From Mesorhizobium sp. NFR06 (GTDB lineage: Bacteria; Pseudomonadota; Alphaproteobacteria; Rhizobiales; Rhizobiaceae), in assembly GCF_900115245.1 (NCBI RefSeq), contig NZ_FOVT01000007.1, forward strand, positions 62,001 to 126,000: a stretch of 64,000 nt of DNA, given 5' to 3'. The translations under genes and the position numbers were made by a program. Positions 20,571 to 29,045 of the stretch are shown piece after piece (position 1 is the first letter of the stretch; every line of letters begins with the position of its first letter). A model generated the notes under the pieces. It had not been told where the DNA came from and made no database searches. It saw nothing but the letters and a program-made list of their open reading frames with translations.

Positions 20571-20987
20571 TCAATCGTCGCGATAGACCTTCTCACGGCG
20601 CTCGTGGCGCTCCTGCGCCTCGATCGAGAGCGTCGCGATCGGGCGTGCGTCAAGCCGCTTCAGCGCGATCGGTTCGCCGGTCTCCTCGCAATAGCCGTAG
20701 GTGCCTTCGTCGATGCGCTGGAGCGCGGAGTCGATTTTCGAGATGAGCTTGCGTTGGCGATCGCGGGCGCGCAATTCGATGGCGCGGTCTGTTTCCGAGG
20801 AGGCACGATCGGCTAGGTCGGGATGGTTGGCGTTTTCCTGCTGCAGGATTTCGAGAGTTTCGCGCGCTTCGCGGAGAATGTCGTTCTTCCAGGTGATAAG
20901 CTTTTGGCGGAAGTACGATTTTTGCCGTTCGTTCATGAACGGCTCGTCTTCGGAGGGTACGTAATCGGCGGTAACGATGTCGTTCAT
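20571..20987 (-). CDS. dksA: RNA polymerase-binding transcription factor DksA
   Basis: This 138-residue protein binds RNA polymerase through the secondary channel and works with ppGpp in the stringent response. The coiled-coil part (NERQKSYFRQKLITWKNDI, ETLEILQQENANHPD) is followed by SSETDRAIELRARDR and the C-terminal YGYCEETGEPIALKRLDARP. Only one cysteine of the usual four-cysteine zinc finger remains, a form known in alphaproteobacterial DksA. The start ATG follows GGGTGAG. An upstream in-frame extension is not protein-like. Confidence 0.93.
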   Translation of the reverse strand: MNDIVTADYVPSEDEPFMNERQKSYFRQKLITWKNDILREARETLEILQQENANHPDLADRASSETDRAIELRARDRQRKLISKIDSALQRIDEGTYGYCEETGEPIALKRLDARPIATLSIEAQERHERREKVYRDD

Positions 20988-21223
20988 TCGACTCACCCAA
21001 CAACCCCAAATTTGGCGCCTATATATTCGGGGACAAGAGGCTGCACAAGCGCTATCGGCGACAGTTTCACGCAATTGTTAGTATCGCATCGGCGGCCCGA
21101 GCGACGACATTGTTTCAACGGCGGACAACGAATTCGCGCATGATTTGTTGCAGTTGCAGGCGCCGGCCATTGTGCGTGACATGGTTCTGGTGACTAATCG
21201 CACTTTGCCGGGAAGGCGGCGCT

Positions 21224-21739
21224 ATGGGGGTCCGGTTGAGCAAACTTTATCTGTTGCGGCATGCCAAAGCCGGTTGGGCGCTGCCCGGCGTCCGCGATTT
21301 CGACCGTCCGCTCGACGAATCGGGCATGGCCGACGCCGAAGCGATCGGAGAGGCCATGCGGGCCCGCAATTACGTACCGGACGTCACCCTTTGTTCCAAC
21401 GCCAAACGGGCCCGGCAGACGTTGGAAGGCCTGGCGGGGCGTACCGACACCGGCCGGGTCCTGTTTTTCGACACGCTCTACAGCGAGGATGCCGCCGGCT
21501 ATCTCGATATCATCCGCAGCAATGGCGCCGCCGACCAGTTGCTGGTGATCGGCCACAACCCCATGACTGAAGATCTGGCGTTGGCGGTGTCGGGCGACGG
21601 CGAGGAGGCCGCGCGCGGGATGATGAACCACGGTTTTCCGACCTCCGGCCTGGCGGTGGTGCGCTTTCCCGGCAACCTTGCCGAAGCGGCGCAGGGCAAC
21701 GGCTATCTCGAAGCCTTTCTCACGCCCGCCGACCTCTGA
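21224..21739 (+). CDS. SixA-like histidine phosphatase family protein
   Basis: This 171-residue protein of the phosphoglycerate-mutase-like fold has the catalytic LYLLRHAKAGW (RHG-type, here RHA) near residue 12 and LVIGHNPMTEDLAL with the second catalytic His. Its size and motif match SixA, which removes phosphate from phosphohistidine. The physiological substrate here is unknown. It lies 61 bp upstream of ycjX and may be cotranscribed. Confidence 0.85.
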   Translation: MGVRLSKLYLLRHAKAGWALPGVRDFDRPLDESGMADAEAIGEAMRARNYVPDVTLCSNAKRARQTLEGLAGRTDTGRVLFFDTLYSEDAAGYLDIIRSNGAADQLLVIGHNPMTEDLALAVSGDGEEAARGMMNHGFPTSGLAVVRFPGNLAEAAQGNGYLEAFLTPADL

Positions 21740-21800
21740 GGCCATTTCAAACGCGCGGCCCAACGCCTATATCGGGCGCTGACGCAACCCGAGGCCCGAT

Positions 21801-23273
21801 TTGGCATCATCGCTGACCAGCTTTACCGACGAGGCCAGGATTGCGCTCGACACCTTGTCCGGCCGCGCCACCGGGCTCTTCTCTCCGTCCTTGCGCCTGG
21901 GCGTCACCGGCCTGTCCCGCGCCGGCAAGACGGTGTTCATCTCCGCCCTCGTCCACAACCTCATCCATGGCGGACGCCTGCCGCTGTTCGAAGCACAGAA
22001 GTCGGGCCGCATTGCCCGCGCCTGCCTCGAGGAGCAGCCGGACGATGCCGTTCCACGCTTCCAGTATGAAGACCATGTCGAGGCGCTGGTGAACGACCGC
22101 GTCTGGCCGGACTCCACCCGCGCCATTTCCGAACTCCGGCTCACCATCGAATATGAGTCGGCTTCCGGCTGGAACCGCCTGTTTTCAGCCGGAAAACTAT
22201 CTGTCGACATCGTCGATTATCCCGGCGAATGGCTGCTCGACCTGCCGCTGCTCGGCAAATCCTTCGCCGATTTTTCGCGCGAGGCGGTCGAGCTAGCCGC
22301 GCTGCCCGTCCGCTCCGACCTGTCGCAAGCCTGGCGTGAGCTGGCATTCACCATCAATCCCGATGCCGACGCCGACGAGATGACGGCGCGGCGGCTGGCC
22401 GAAAGCTTTGCCGCCTATCTCACGGCCTGCAAGCTGGACGAGCGAGCACTGTCGACATTGCCGCCCGGCCGTTTCCTGATGCCTGGCGATCTCGAAGGCT
22501 CGCCGGCGCTCACCTTCGCGCCATTAATGACCCTTTCCGAGGGCCGGCCCCGCTCCGGGTCGCTGCAGGCGATGATGGAGCGCCGCTACGAGGCCTATAA
22601 GACGCATGTCGTCAAACCGTTCTTCCGCGAGCACATCACGCGTCTCGACCGGCAGATCGTGCTGATCGACGCCATGCAGGCGCTCAATGCCGGCCCGGCC
22701 GCCATGGCCGATCTGGAGCGCGCCGTCACCGAGATCCTGTCCTGCTTCCGGCCCGGACGGGGCAATTTCCTGACCGACTTCTTCTCGCGTCGCATCGACC
22801 GCATTCTGGTGGCCGCGACCAAGGCCGACCATTTGCATCACGAAAGCCATGACCGGCTGCAGGCGATCGTGCGCCGGCTGACCGACCGTGCGCTCGCAAG
22901 GGCGAATTTCAGCGGCGCCGCCGTCGATGTCGCCGCCATGGCCGCGGTTCGCTCGACTCGCGAGGGCACGGTCAAACAGGGACGCGAGACCCTGCCGGTG
23001 ATCATCGGCACACCCTTGAAGGGCGAAAGGATCGACGGCGAGGCATTCGACGGAAAGACTGAAACCGCCATATTCCCAGGCGATTTGCCGGAAAAGGTCG
23101 ATGCGGTGTTCGATGTTTCGGGATCGTCGCCGGACATCGACGAACCGGCGATCCGCTTCGTGCGCTTTCGACCGCCGAAGCTAGAGCGCACCGCCGAAGG
23201 CGTCACCTTGTCCTTGCCGCATATAAGGCTCGACCGCGCGCTGCAGTTCCTGATTGGAGATCGTCTGGCATGA
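21801..23273 (+). CDS. YcjX family GTP/ATP-binding protein
   Basis: This 490-residue P-loop protein belongs to the YcjX family (DUF463). The P-loop is GLSRAGKT at residues 37-44. The conserved VDIVDYPGEWLLDLPLLGKSF is the Walker B/switch-like region, and VAATKADHLHHE is the NKxD-type motif. It is a stress-associated cytoplasmic protein whose role is undefined; E. coli YcjX is in the phage-shock regulon. The start is TTG preceded by GAGG. The stop overlaps the next gene (ATGA). Confidence 0.88.
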   Translation: MASSLTSFTDEARIALDTLSGRATGLFSPSLRLGVTGLSRAGKTVFISALVHNLIHGGRLPLFEAQKSGRIARACLEEQPDDAVPRFQYEDHVEALVNDRVWPDSTRAISELRLTIEYESASGWNRLFSAGKLSVDIVDYPGEWLLDLPLLGKSFADFSREAVELAALPVRSDLSQAWRELAFTINPDADADEMTARRLAESFAAYLTACKLDERALSTLPPGRFLMPGDLEGSPALTFAPLMTLSEGRPRSGSLQAMMERRYEAYKTHVVKPFFREHITRLDRQIVLIDAMQALNAGPAAMADLERAVTEILSCFRPGRGNFLTDFFSRRIDRILVAATKADHLHHESHDRLQAIVRRLTDRALARANFSGAAVDVAAMAAVRSTREGTVKQGRETLPVIIGTPLKGERIDGEAFDGKTETAIFPGDLPEKVDAVFDVSGSSPDIDEPAIRFVRFRPPKLERTAEGVTLSLPHIRLDRALQFLIGDRLA

Positions 23274-24352
23274 CCGCGCCCCGCAAACCGGCGGCCTTCC
23301 GCATCGAGCCCGAGGCTGAGCCGAGGCCGCAAGCACCGCGGGGCCGCATCGGCGAGGAACCGCTGGCGCGCCGGCCACGCACCGCAAGGGCCGATGTGGC
23401 GGTGGTGATCCCTTCGGAAGTCGACGTCTTCGACGAACAGGATGTCGAGGCCGCGGCCCCGCCGCCGGCAACGGCGCCGAGAAAACGTTCACTTCTGGCC
23501 CGGCTGTTTTTTGGCGCTGTTGGCGCGCTCGTCTCGCTGGCGGTCGGCCTGTGGGCCGACCAGTTGATCCGCGATCTGTTTGCGCGGGCCGAGTGGCTTG
23601 GCTGGGTCGCCGCAGGCATGGTGGCGATCGCGCTGCTGTCGCTGCTCGTCATCCTCATCCGCGAATTCCTCGCCATCGCCCGCCTTGCCGAAGTCGAAAA
23701 GATGCAGAAACGGGCCCTGGACGCGGTGGCGCGCGACGATCCCAAGGCGGCGCGCGCCCTCGTCGACGAGCTCTCGGCCTTTGTGGCCGCAAAGCCCGAA
23801 ACCGCGGCTGGCCGGCGTTCACTTGCCGAACTACGCGGCGAGATCATCGACGGCGCCAATCTGGTGCGGCTCGCCGAGACCGAGATCCTGTCGCCTCTCG
23901 ATGCGCGCGCCAAGATCATGGTTCTCGAGGCCGCGAAGCGCGTGTCCCTGATAACGGCGGTCAGCCCCCGCGCGCTGGTCGACATCGCCTATGTCGTGTT
24001 CGAGGCCGGACGGCTGATCCGGCGCCTTTCAGAGCTTTACGGCGGCCGTCCAGGCACGCTCGGCTTCTTCCGCCTGGCGCGCGGCGTGCTCGCACATCTG
24101 GCGGTGACCGGCTCGATCGCGGTCGGCGACAGTTTCGTGCAGCAGATCGTCGGCCACGGCCTCGCCGCGAAACTCTCCGCCAAGCTCGGCGAAGGCGTGG
24201 TCAACGGCATGATGACGGCGCGCATCGGCATCGCGGCGATGGAAACGGCGCGGCCCTTGCCGTTCATCGCCGTGAAGCGCCCCGGCCTTGGGGATTTCCT
24301 CTCGGCGCTGACGTCGTTCGCGGCAAAAAAGGACGGTCAGACGGAGCAATAG
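23270..24352 (+). CDS. TIGR01620/YcjF family membrane protein
   Basis: This 360-residue DUF697-type protein has a disordered Pro/Arg-rich N-terminus (about 1-70). Two transmembrane helices follow (about 80-100, FFGAVGALVSLAVGLWADQL, and 107-130). A helical C-terminal domain contains ITAVSPRALVDIAYVVFEAGRLIRRLSELYGGRPG. YcjX and YcjF are adjacent in many proteobacteria. The ATGA overlap with ycjX indicates coupling and a joint function at the membrane. Confidence 0.85.
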   Translation: MTAPRKPAAFRIEPEAEPRPQAPRGRIGEEPLARRPRTARADVAVVIPSEVDVFDEQDVEAAAPPPATAPRKRSLLARLFFGAVGALVSLAVGLWADQLIRDLFARAEWLGWVAAGMVAIALLSLLVILIREFLAIARLAEVEKMQKRALDAVARDDPKAARALVDELSAFVAAKPETAAGRRSLAELRGEIIDGANLVRLAETEILSPLDARAKIMVLEAAKRVSLITAVSPRALVDIAYVVFEAGRLIRRLSELYGGRPGTLGFFRLARGVLAHLAVTGSIAVGDSFVQQIVGHGLAAKLSAKLGEGVVNGMMTARIGIAAMETARPLPFIAVKRPGLGDFLSALTSFAAKKDGQTEQ

Positions 24353-24451
24353 GGTAAACGCCAAAACCGTCGCCAGTGACGAAGCATTAACCAATCTTCT
24401 TCATGGTCAGCCAGGTCCCAAGATAAGACTCTTTCGTGCCGGGTGTCGTCG

Positions 24452-25006
24452 ATGAGAAGCGTAATCCTGTCCTGCGTGCTGACTGCCAGCGTTGCGATCG
24501 CCGCGCCGCTCGGCCTCGTCGAAAAGGCTTTTGGGGCAGAGCCGGACAAGCAGTTTTTCCGCTCCGTCGAAGGCAGATGGGTGGGCCCCGGCGAGATCAT
24601 CGCCGGCAAGTACAAGGGCACCAAATTCACCTGCGATTTCAATGGCTCGACCCCGGACGGCAAGCTCGGCATGACGCTCGACGGCAACTGTCGGGTCGGG
24701 GTGTTCACGCAAAAGATGTCGGCAAGCGTCGAGCGCAAGGGCCGCGATGGCTACCGGGGCAGCTTCATGGGCGGCTCGACCGGCAACGGAATGGATATCG
24801 TCGGCGGCAATGTCGTCGATGCCCAGAAGGTCGTGTTCACCATCAACCGCAAGCAGCTGAACGGCGTCATGCAGGCCCGCGTTCCTGACGACAATTCGAT
24901 GACCGTGACGGTGGCCGTGCGTGTCGACAAACAGTTGGTGCCGGTGATCGGCATGAGCCTGAAGCGGGTCGATTCGGTCGAAGTCGGCGCCATCGCCAAG
25001 AACTGA
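24452..25006 (+). CDS. secreted protein, unknown function
   Basis: This 184-residue protein has a signal peptide (MRSVILSCVLTASVAIAAP, cleavage probably near residue 27). The mature part begins FFRSVEGRWVGPGEIIAGKYKGTKFTCDFNG, and similar GRWxGPGE-type domains are common in rhizobial periplasmic proteins. It has repeated beta-strand segments ending SMTVTVAVRVDKQL. I cannot assign a function. A GTG three codons earlier is also possible. It ends 56 bases before the convergent dppF. Confidence 0.65.
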   Translation: MRSVILSCVLTASVAIAAPLGLVEKAFGAEPDKQFFRSVEGRWVGPGEIIAGKYKGTKFTCDFNGSTPDGKLGMTLDGNCRVGVFTQKMSASVERKGRDGYRGSFMGGSTGNGMDIVGGNVVDAQKVVFTINRKQLNGVMQARVPDDNSMTVTVAVRVDKQLVPVIGMSLKRVDSVEVGAIAKN

Positions 25007-25062
25007 TCCGGCCAGCGGGGGCGCTTTCCTCCAACGCGGCCGGCCAGCCATCCGGCACTAGA

Positions 25063-26064
25063 TCAGGTCAGCGTCGGAAAGTGGCAGGCCACTTTGCGGC
25101 CTGGACGATATTCCTTCAATTCCGGCCGCTCCGAGCGGCAGCGTTCCGCCGCGATCGGGCATCGCGGGTGAAAGCGGCATCCCGACGGAGGCTTGAGCGG
25201 GCTCGGCACGTCGCCGGCGAGGATGATGCGCTTGCGTGTCCCGCCGGGCGTCGTCTCGACGACGGGAACCGCCGAGATCAGCGCCTGGCTGTAAGGATGG
25301 GCCGGTGCGGCAAATACCTCTTCCGCCGGTCCCTCTTCGACGATCGAGCCGAGATACATCACGGCGATGCGGGTCGAGATCTGGCGCACCACCGAGAGAT
25401 CGTGGGCGATGAAGATATAAGTGAGCTTCAGCTTCTCCTGCAGGTCGGCAAGCAGGTTGACGATCTGGGCCTGTACCGACACGTCGAGGGCTGAGACAGG
25501 TTCGTCCAGCACGACAAGGTCGGGGTTCAACGCGATCGCCCGCGCTATGCCGACGCGCTGGCGCTGACCGCCGGAGAGCTCGTGCGGATAGCGCATCACA
25601 TGGTCCGGCAGCAGTCCGACCAGCTCGAACAGCCCGGCGACACGTTTTTTGATCTCGGCAGACGGGAGCTTGCCATGGATGCGCAGCGGCTCGGCCACAA
25701 GGTCGCCGACGCGCCGGCGCGGATTGAGCGAGGCCGACGGATCCTGGAAGACCATTTGCAGGCGCCGCCGCAGCGGCCGGAGTTCGGACAACGACTTTGA
25801 GGTGATGTCGTCGCCTTCGAACAGAAGCTTGCCGTCGGTGATGTCGTGGAGCCTCACCAGGCAGCGCGCCAGCGTGGACTTGCCGCATCCCGATTCGCCG
25901 ACCAGCCCGACCGTCTCGCCGCGCCGCACGGTCAGCGAAACATTGTCGACCGCATGGACGGTTCGCCTGCCTTCGGCGGAAAAGCGGCTGCCGATCGAAA
26001 AGCGCTTTGCCAGCGAACGCGTCTCGAGGATCGGGCGATCTGTATCGGTCATCGGCTCGCTCAT
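25063..26064 (-). CDS. peptide ABC transporter ATP-binding protein (DppF-like)
   Basis: This 333-residue ATPase of the oligopeptide/dipeptide importer has Walker A GESGCGKST, signature ELSGGQRQRVGIARAI, Walker B LVVLDEPVSALDVS and the family C-terminus with cysteines (GCRFHPRCPIAAERC). That Cys-rich end may bind an iron-sulphur cluster or act structurally. It energises uptake with DppD. The ATG overlaps the dppD stop (ATGA). A longer frame upstream lies in dppD and is rejected. Confidence 0.92.
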   Translation of the reverse strand: MSEPMTDTDRPILETRSLAKRFSIGSRFSAEGRRTVHAVDNVSLTVRRGETVGLVGESGCGKSTLARCLVRLHDITDGKLLFEGDDITSKSLSELRPLRRRLQMVFQDPSASLNPRRRVGDLVAEPLRIHGKLPSAEIKKRVAGLFELVGLLPDHVMRYPHELSGGQRQRVGIARAIALNPDLVVLDEPVSALDVSVQAQIVNLLADLQEKLKLTYIFIAHDLSVVRQISTRIAVMYLGSIVEEGPAEEVFAAPAHPYSQALISAVPVVETTPGGTRKRIILAGDVPSPLKPPSGCRFHPRCPIAAERCRSERPELKEYRPGRKVACHFPTLT

Positions 26065-27020
26065 GCCTGTGCCTCCCGAAAGCATGCGGCGGCATGCGCG
26101 CCGCTGCCGAGACTTGGCTTGTCGGCCTCGCAAGGCTCGTAGCGAACCGGGCAACGCGGGCCGAAGGCGCAGCCTTGCGGCAGCCGCAGCAGCGACGGCG
26201 GCGAACCGGGGATGGCCGGCAGGCGACGCGGTTTGTCGCCTGTCAGCGGCGGGATCGAGCCAAGCAGCGCGCGTGTATAGGGATGTCGCGGATCGGAAAA
26301 CAGTTCCGTGCGGGTGCCGCGCTCCACAACGCGCCCGGCGTACATGACCATGACCCGGTCGGCGAGTTCGGAGACCACGCCCATGTCATGCGTGATGAAG
26401 ACCACGGCCGATTTATGCGTCGCACGCAGCTTACGCACGAGGTCGAGAATGCCGGCCTGCACGGTGACGTCGAGCGCAGTGGTCGGCTCGTCCGCCACCA
26501 GCAGCGCCGGATCGCAGGACAAGGCCATTGCAATCACCGCCCGCTGCCGCATGCCGCCCGAAAGCTGGTGCGGATAGCGCGACATCGCCTCATGCGGGTT
26601 GGGGAAATTCACCTCCGCCAGCAACTGTTCCACGCGCTGCATCGCCTTGGCCTTGCTGACGCCGCGATGCGCCCGGATCTGCTCGGCGATCTGCCAGCCG
26701 ATGGTGTAGACCGGCGTCAGCGCCGTCATCGGATCCTGAAAGATCATCGCGATCTCGTTGCCGCGCAGGCGCCTCAGTTCGCGCGGAGGCAAGCCGACGA
26801 GCTCGCGGCCCTTGTAGCGGATCGAGCCATCGATGACCGCGTTCGGGTCGGTGATGAGCCCCATCACGGCGAGCAGCGACACCGTCTTGCCCGATCCGGA
26901 TTCGCCGACGACGCCAAGGATCTCGCTTTCCTCGAGGTCGAAGGAAACGCCGTCGATGGCGCGCACCAGCCCCTCATTGGTGCGGAAGGATACTCTAAGA
27001 TCGCGCACCGACAGTATCAT
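26061..27020 (-). CDS. peptide ABC transporter ATP-binding protein (DppD-like)
   Basis: This 319-residue partner ATPase has Walker A GESGSGKTV, the Q-loop segment AMIFQDPMTALTPVYTIGWQ, signature QLSGGMRQRAVIAMAL and Walker B LLVADEPTTALDVTVQ. The DppD/OppD C-terminal motif (GCAFGPRCPVRYEPC) is also present. It is joined to both neighbours by ATGA overlaps, as expected for a single peptide-import operon. Confidence 0.93.
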   Translation of the reverse strand: MILSVRDLRVSFRTNEGLVRAIDGVSFDLEESEILGVVGESGSGKTVSLLAVMGLITDPNAVIDGSIRYKGRELVGLPPRELRRLRGNEIAMIFQDPMTALTPVYTIGWQIAEQIRAHRGVSKAKAMQRVEQLLAEVNFPNPHEAMSRYPHQLSGGMRQRAVIAMALSCDPALLVADEPTTALDVTVQAGILDLVRKLRATHKSAVVFITHDMGVVSELADRVMVMYAGRVVERGTRTELFSDPRHPYTRALLGSIPPLTGDKPRRLPAIPGSPPSLLRLPQGCAFGPRCPVRYEPCEADKPSLGSGAHAAACFREAQA

Positions 27021-27988
27021 GATGCCCTCAGGCGCGGATCGAGAAGGATGTAGACGAAATCGACCACCGCGTTGGCGATGACCACGAACATCGATGCGTA
27101 CATGACCGTTGCCATGATCATAGGCAGGTCGAGGTTCTGCAGCGCGTCATAGGTGAGCTTGCCGATGCCATTCAGACCGAACACCACTTCAGTCAGCAAG
27201 GCCGAGCCGCCCACCAAGGCCCCGAAGTCGAGACCGAACAAGGTGACGAAGGCGATGAGCGAGGTGCGCAGCGCATGACGAAGCAGGATGCGGGTCTCCG
27301 ACAGGCCCTTGGCGCGGGCCGTGCGGATATAGTCCTCCTGCAGGGATTCGATGATGGCGGCGCGCAGCACGCGCCCGTAGATGCCGATATAGAGGATGGC
27401 GAGCGTGATCCATGGGATGACCAGCGTCAGGAACCAGCCCTTGGGATCGTCGGAAAAATTCTTGTAGCCGAGCGGCGGCACCCAGGAGAACGCCCAGCTG
27501 TCGTGATAACGGCTCTGGGTGATCAGGTTCATCACCTCGCCCAGCCAGTAGACCGGCATTGAAATGCCGAGCAGGCCCAATGCCATCAAGAGCTTGTCCA
27601 GCCAGCTGTCGCGCGTGGCCGCGGCGACGATGCCGATGACGATGGAGACAACCACCCAAAGGATCGCCGCCCCGAACACCAGCGAAAGCGTCACCGGGAT
27701 CGAATCCAGCACGGCCGGCACCACCTTCCAGCCGCGATTGACGAAGGAGGTCAGATCGCCGGTGACGAAGATCTTCTCCATCATCCGCGTGTATTGCACA
27801 TAGAGCGGTTGGTCGAAGCCGAAGCTGTGGCGCACCGCTGTTAGTACTTCCGGCGAAGCATTGCGGCCGGCGATGCGCGCGGCCGGATCGGCGCCCGGGG
27901 TCGCGAAGAAGATCAGGAAGACGATGACCGAGATGCCGAACATCACGAACAGCATCTGACCGAAACGGCGCAGGATGGCGTAGATCAT
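27017..27988 (-). CDS. peptide ABC transporter permease (DppB-like)
   Basis: This 323-residue inner-membrane permease has an N-terminal helix (QMLFVMFGISVIVFLIFFATPG) and five further helices. The EAA-type cytoplasmic loop is ESLQEDYIRTARAKGLSETRIL. It forms the translocation pore with the DppC-like protein. Its ATG overlaps the preceding stop by one base (TGATG) and its stop overlaps the dppD start (ATGA). Confidence 0.93.
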   Translation of the reverse strand: MIYAILRRFGQMLFVMFGISVIVFLIFFATPGADPAARIAGRNASPEVLTAVRHSFGFDQPLYVQYTRMMEKIFVTGDLTSFVNRGWKVVPAVLDSIPVTLSLVFGAAILWVVVSIVIGIVAAATRDSWLDKLLMALGLLGISMPVYWLGEVMNLITQSRYHDSWAFSWVPPLGYKNFSDDPKGWFLTLVIPWITLAILYIGIYGRVLRAAIIESLQEDYIRTARAKGLSETRILLRHALRTSLIAFVTLFGLDFGALVGGSALLTEVVFGLNGIGKLTYDALQNLDLPMIMATVMYASMFVVIANAVVDFVYILLDPRLRAS

Positions 27989-29004
27989 CAGTCGCGCCCC
28001 AGCCGGACCTTGGAGCGCGGGTCGAGCGCATCGCGCAGGCCGTCGCCGAAGACGTTGAGCGCCATGACGGAAACCGCGATCGCCAGCCCGGGCACCAGCG
28101 CCACCAGCGGCCGGGTGTAAAGCAGCGCCTGCCCGTCCTGGATGATGGTGCCCCAGCTCGCCGCCGGCGGCTGCACGCCGATCGACAGGAACGACAGCGC
28201 CGATTCCGTCAGCATGTTGAGCGCCATCATCAACGGCACGAAGACGATGAGCGTGGTGGTGATGTTGGGCAGGATATCACGCCACAGGATGCGCCAGCCC
28301 GGCACGCCAAGATTGATCGCGGCGTGCACGAACTCGCTGTGGCGCAATGCCAGGACTTGCCCGCGGATCGGGCGCGCCACATAGGGCACGTAGACGATGC
28401 CGATGATAATGATCGGCAGCCACAGACTGCCCGATTGGATCTCGATCGGGCCGATCGAGATGCCTTGCGCGATGGTGACGATGGAAAGCGAAATCGCCAG
28501 AAGATAGATCGGAAACGCCCAAAGGACGTCCAGCAAGCGCGACAGGACCGTGTCGGTTACGCCGCCGAAATAGCCGGCGATCAGCCCCGCCAGCGTGCCG
28601 AAGATAAGCGTGAAGATGGTGGCCGCGCCGGAGATCAAAAGCGAGTTGAGCCCGCCATAGAGCAACCGAGCCATGACATCGCGGCCCTGGCTGTCAGCGC
28701 CGAGAAAATAGTTGCCGAGCCGCCAGGTCGGGCCGATCGGCGTGTAGCCTAGCCCCAGCCCCTCGGTCGACTGCTCCATCACCGGAACGTCGGCGCCGTC
28801 GATCTGGATGACGGCGTCGAGCGTCGAGGCGAACGGGTCGGTGCCCGCCCATTTCGCATAGAGAGGCGCGCTGAAACAGGCGAGAACGATGAGCAGGAAC
28901 ACGGCCAGGGACGCCATGGCGGCCCTGTCCGTAGCCAGCTTCGCAAACGCGACGGCCCAGGGCCCTCGCGTCTTGCGCGGCATGGCGGCGACTTGGCTGG
29001 ACAC
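27988..29004 (-). CDS. peptide ABC transporter permease (DppC-like)
   Basis: This 338-residue permease has an OppC-N region (RAAMASLAVFLLIVLACFSAPLYAKW), a long periplasmic loop, and a BPD_transp_1 domain with the EAA-like LRHSEFVHAAINLGVPGWRILWRDILPN. I chose the GTG start preceded by GGAAGG. The frame also opens at a GTG overlapping the dppA stop (GTGA at 29046-29049), which would add 15 residues. It is the second membrane component of the importer. Confidence 0.9.
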   Translation of the reverse strand: MSSQVAAMPRKTRGPWAVAFAKLATDRAAMASLAVFLLIVLACFSAPLYAKWAGTDPFASTLDAVIQIDGADVPVMEQSTEGLGLGYTPIGPTWRLGNYFLGADSQGRDVMARLLYGGLNSLLISGAATIFTLIFGTLAGLIAGYFGGVTDTVLSRLLDVLWAFPIYLLAISLSIVTIAQGISIGPIEIQSGSLWLPIIIIGIVYVPYVARPIRGQVLALRHSEFVHAAINLGVPGWRILWRDILPNITTTLIVFVPLMMALNMLTESALSFLSIGVQPPAASWGTIIQDGQALLYTRPLVALVPGLAIAVSVMALNVFGDGLRDALDPRSKVRLGRD

Positions 29005-29045
29005 CGGGATGTGCCTTCCGCGGTTCGTTACTGCACCCAGGCCCC

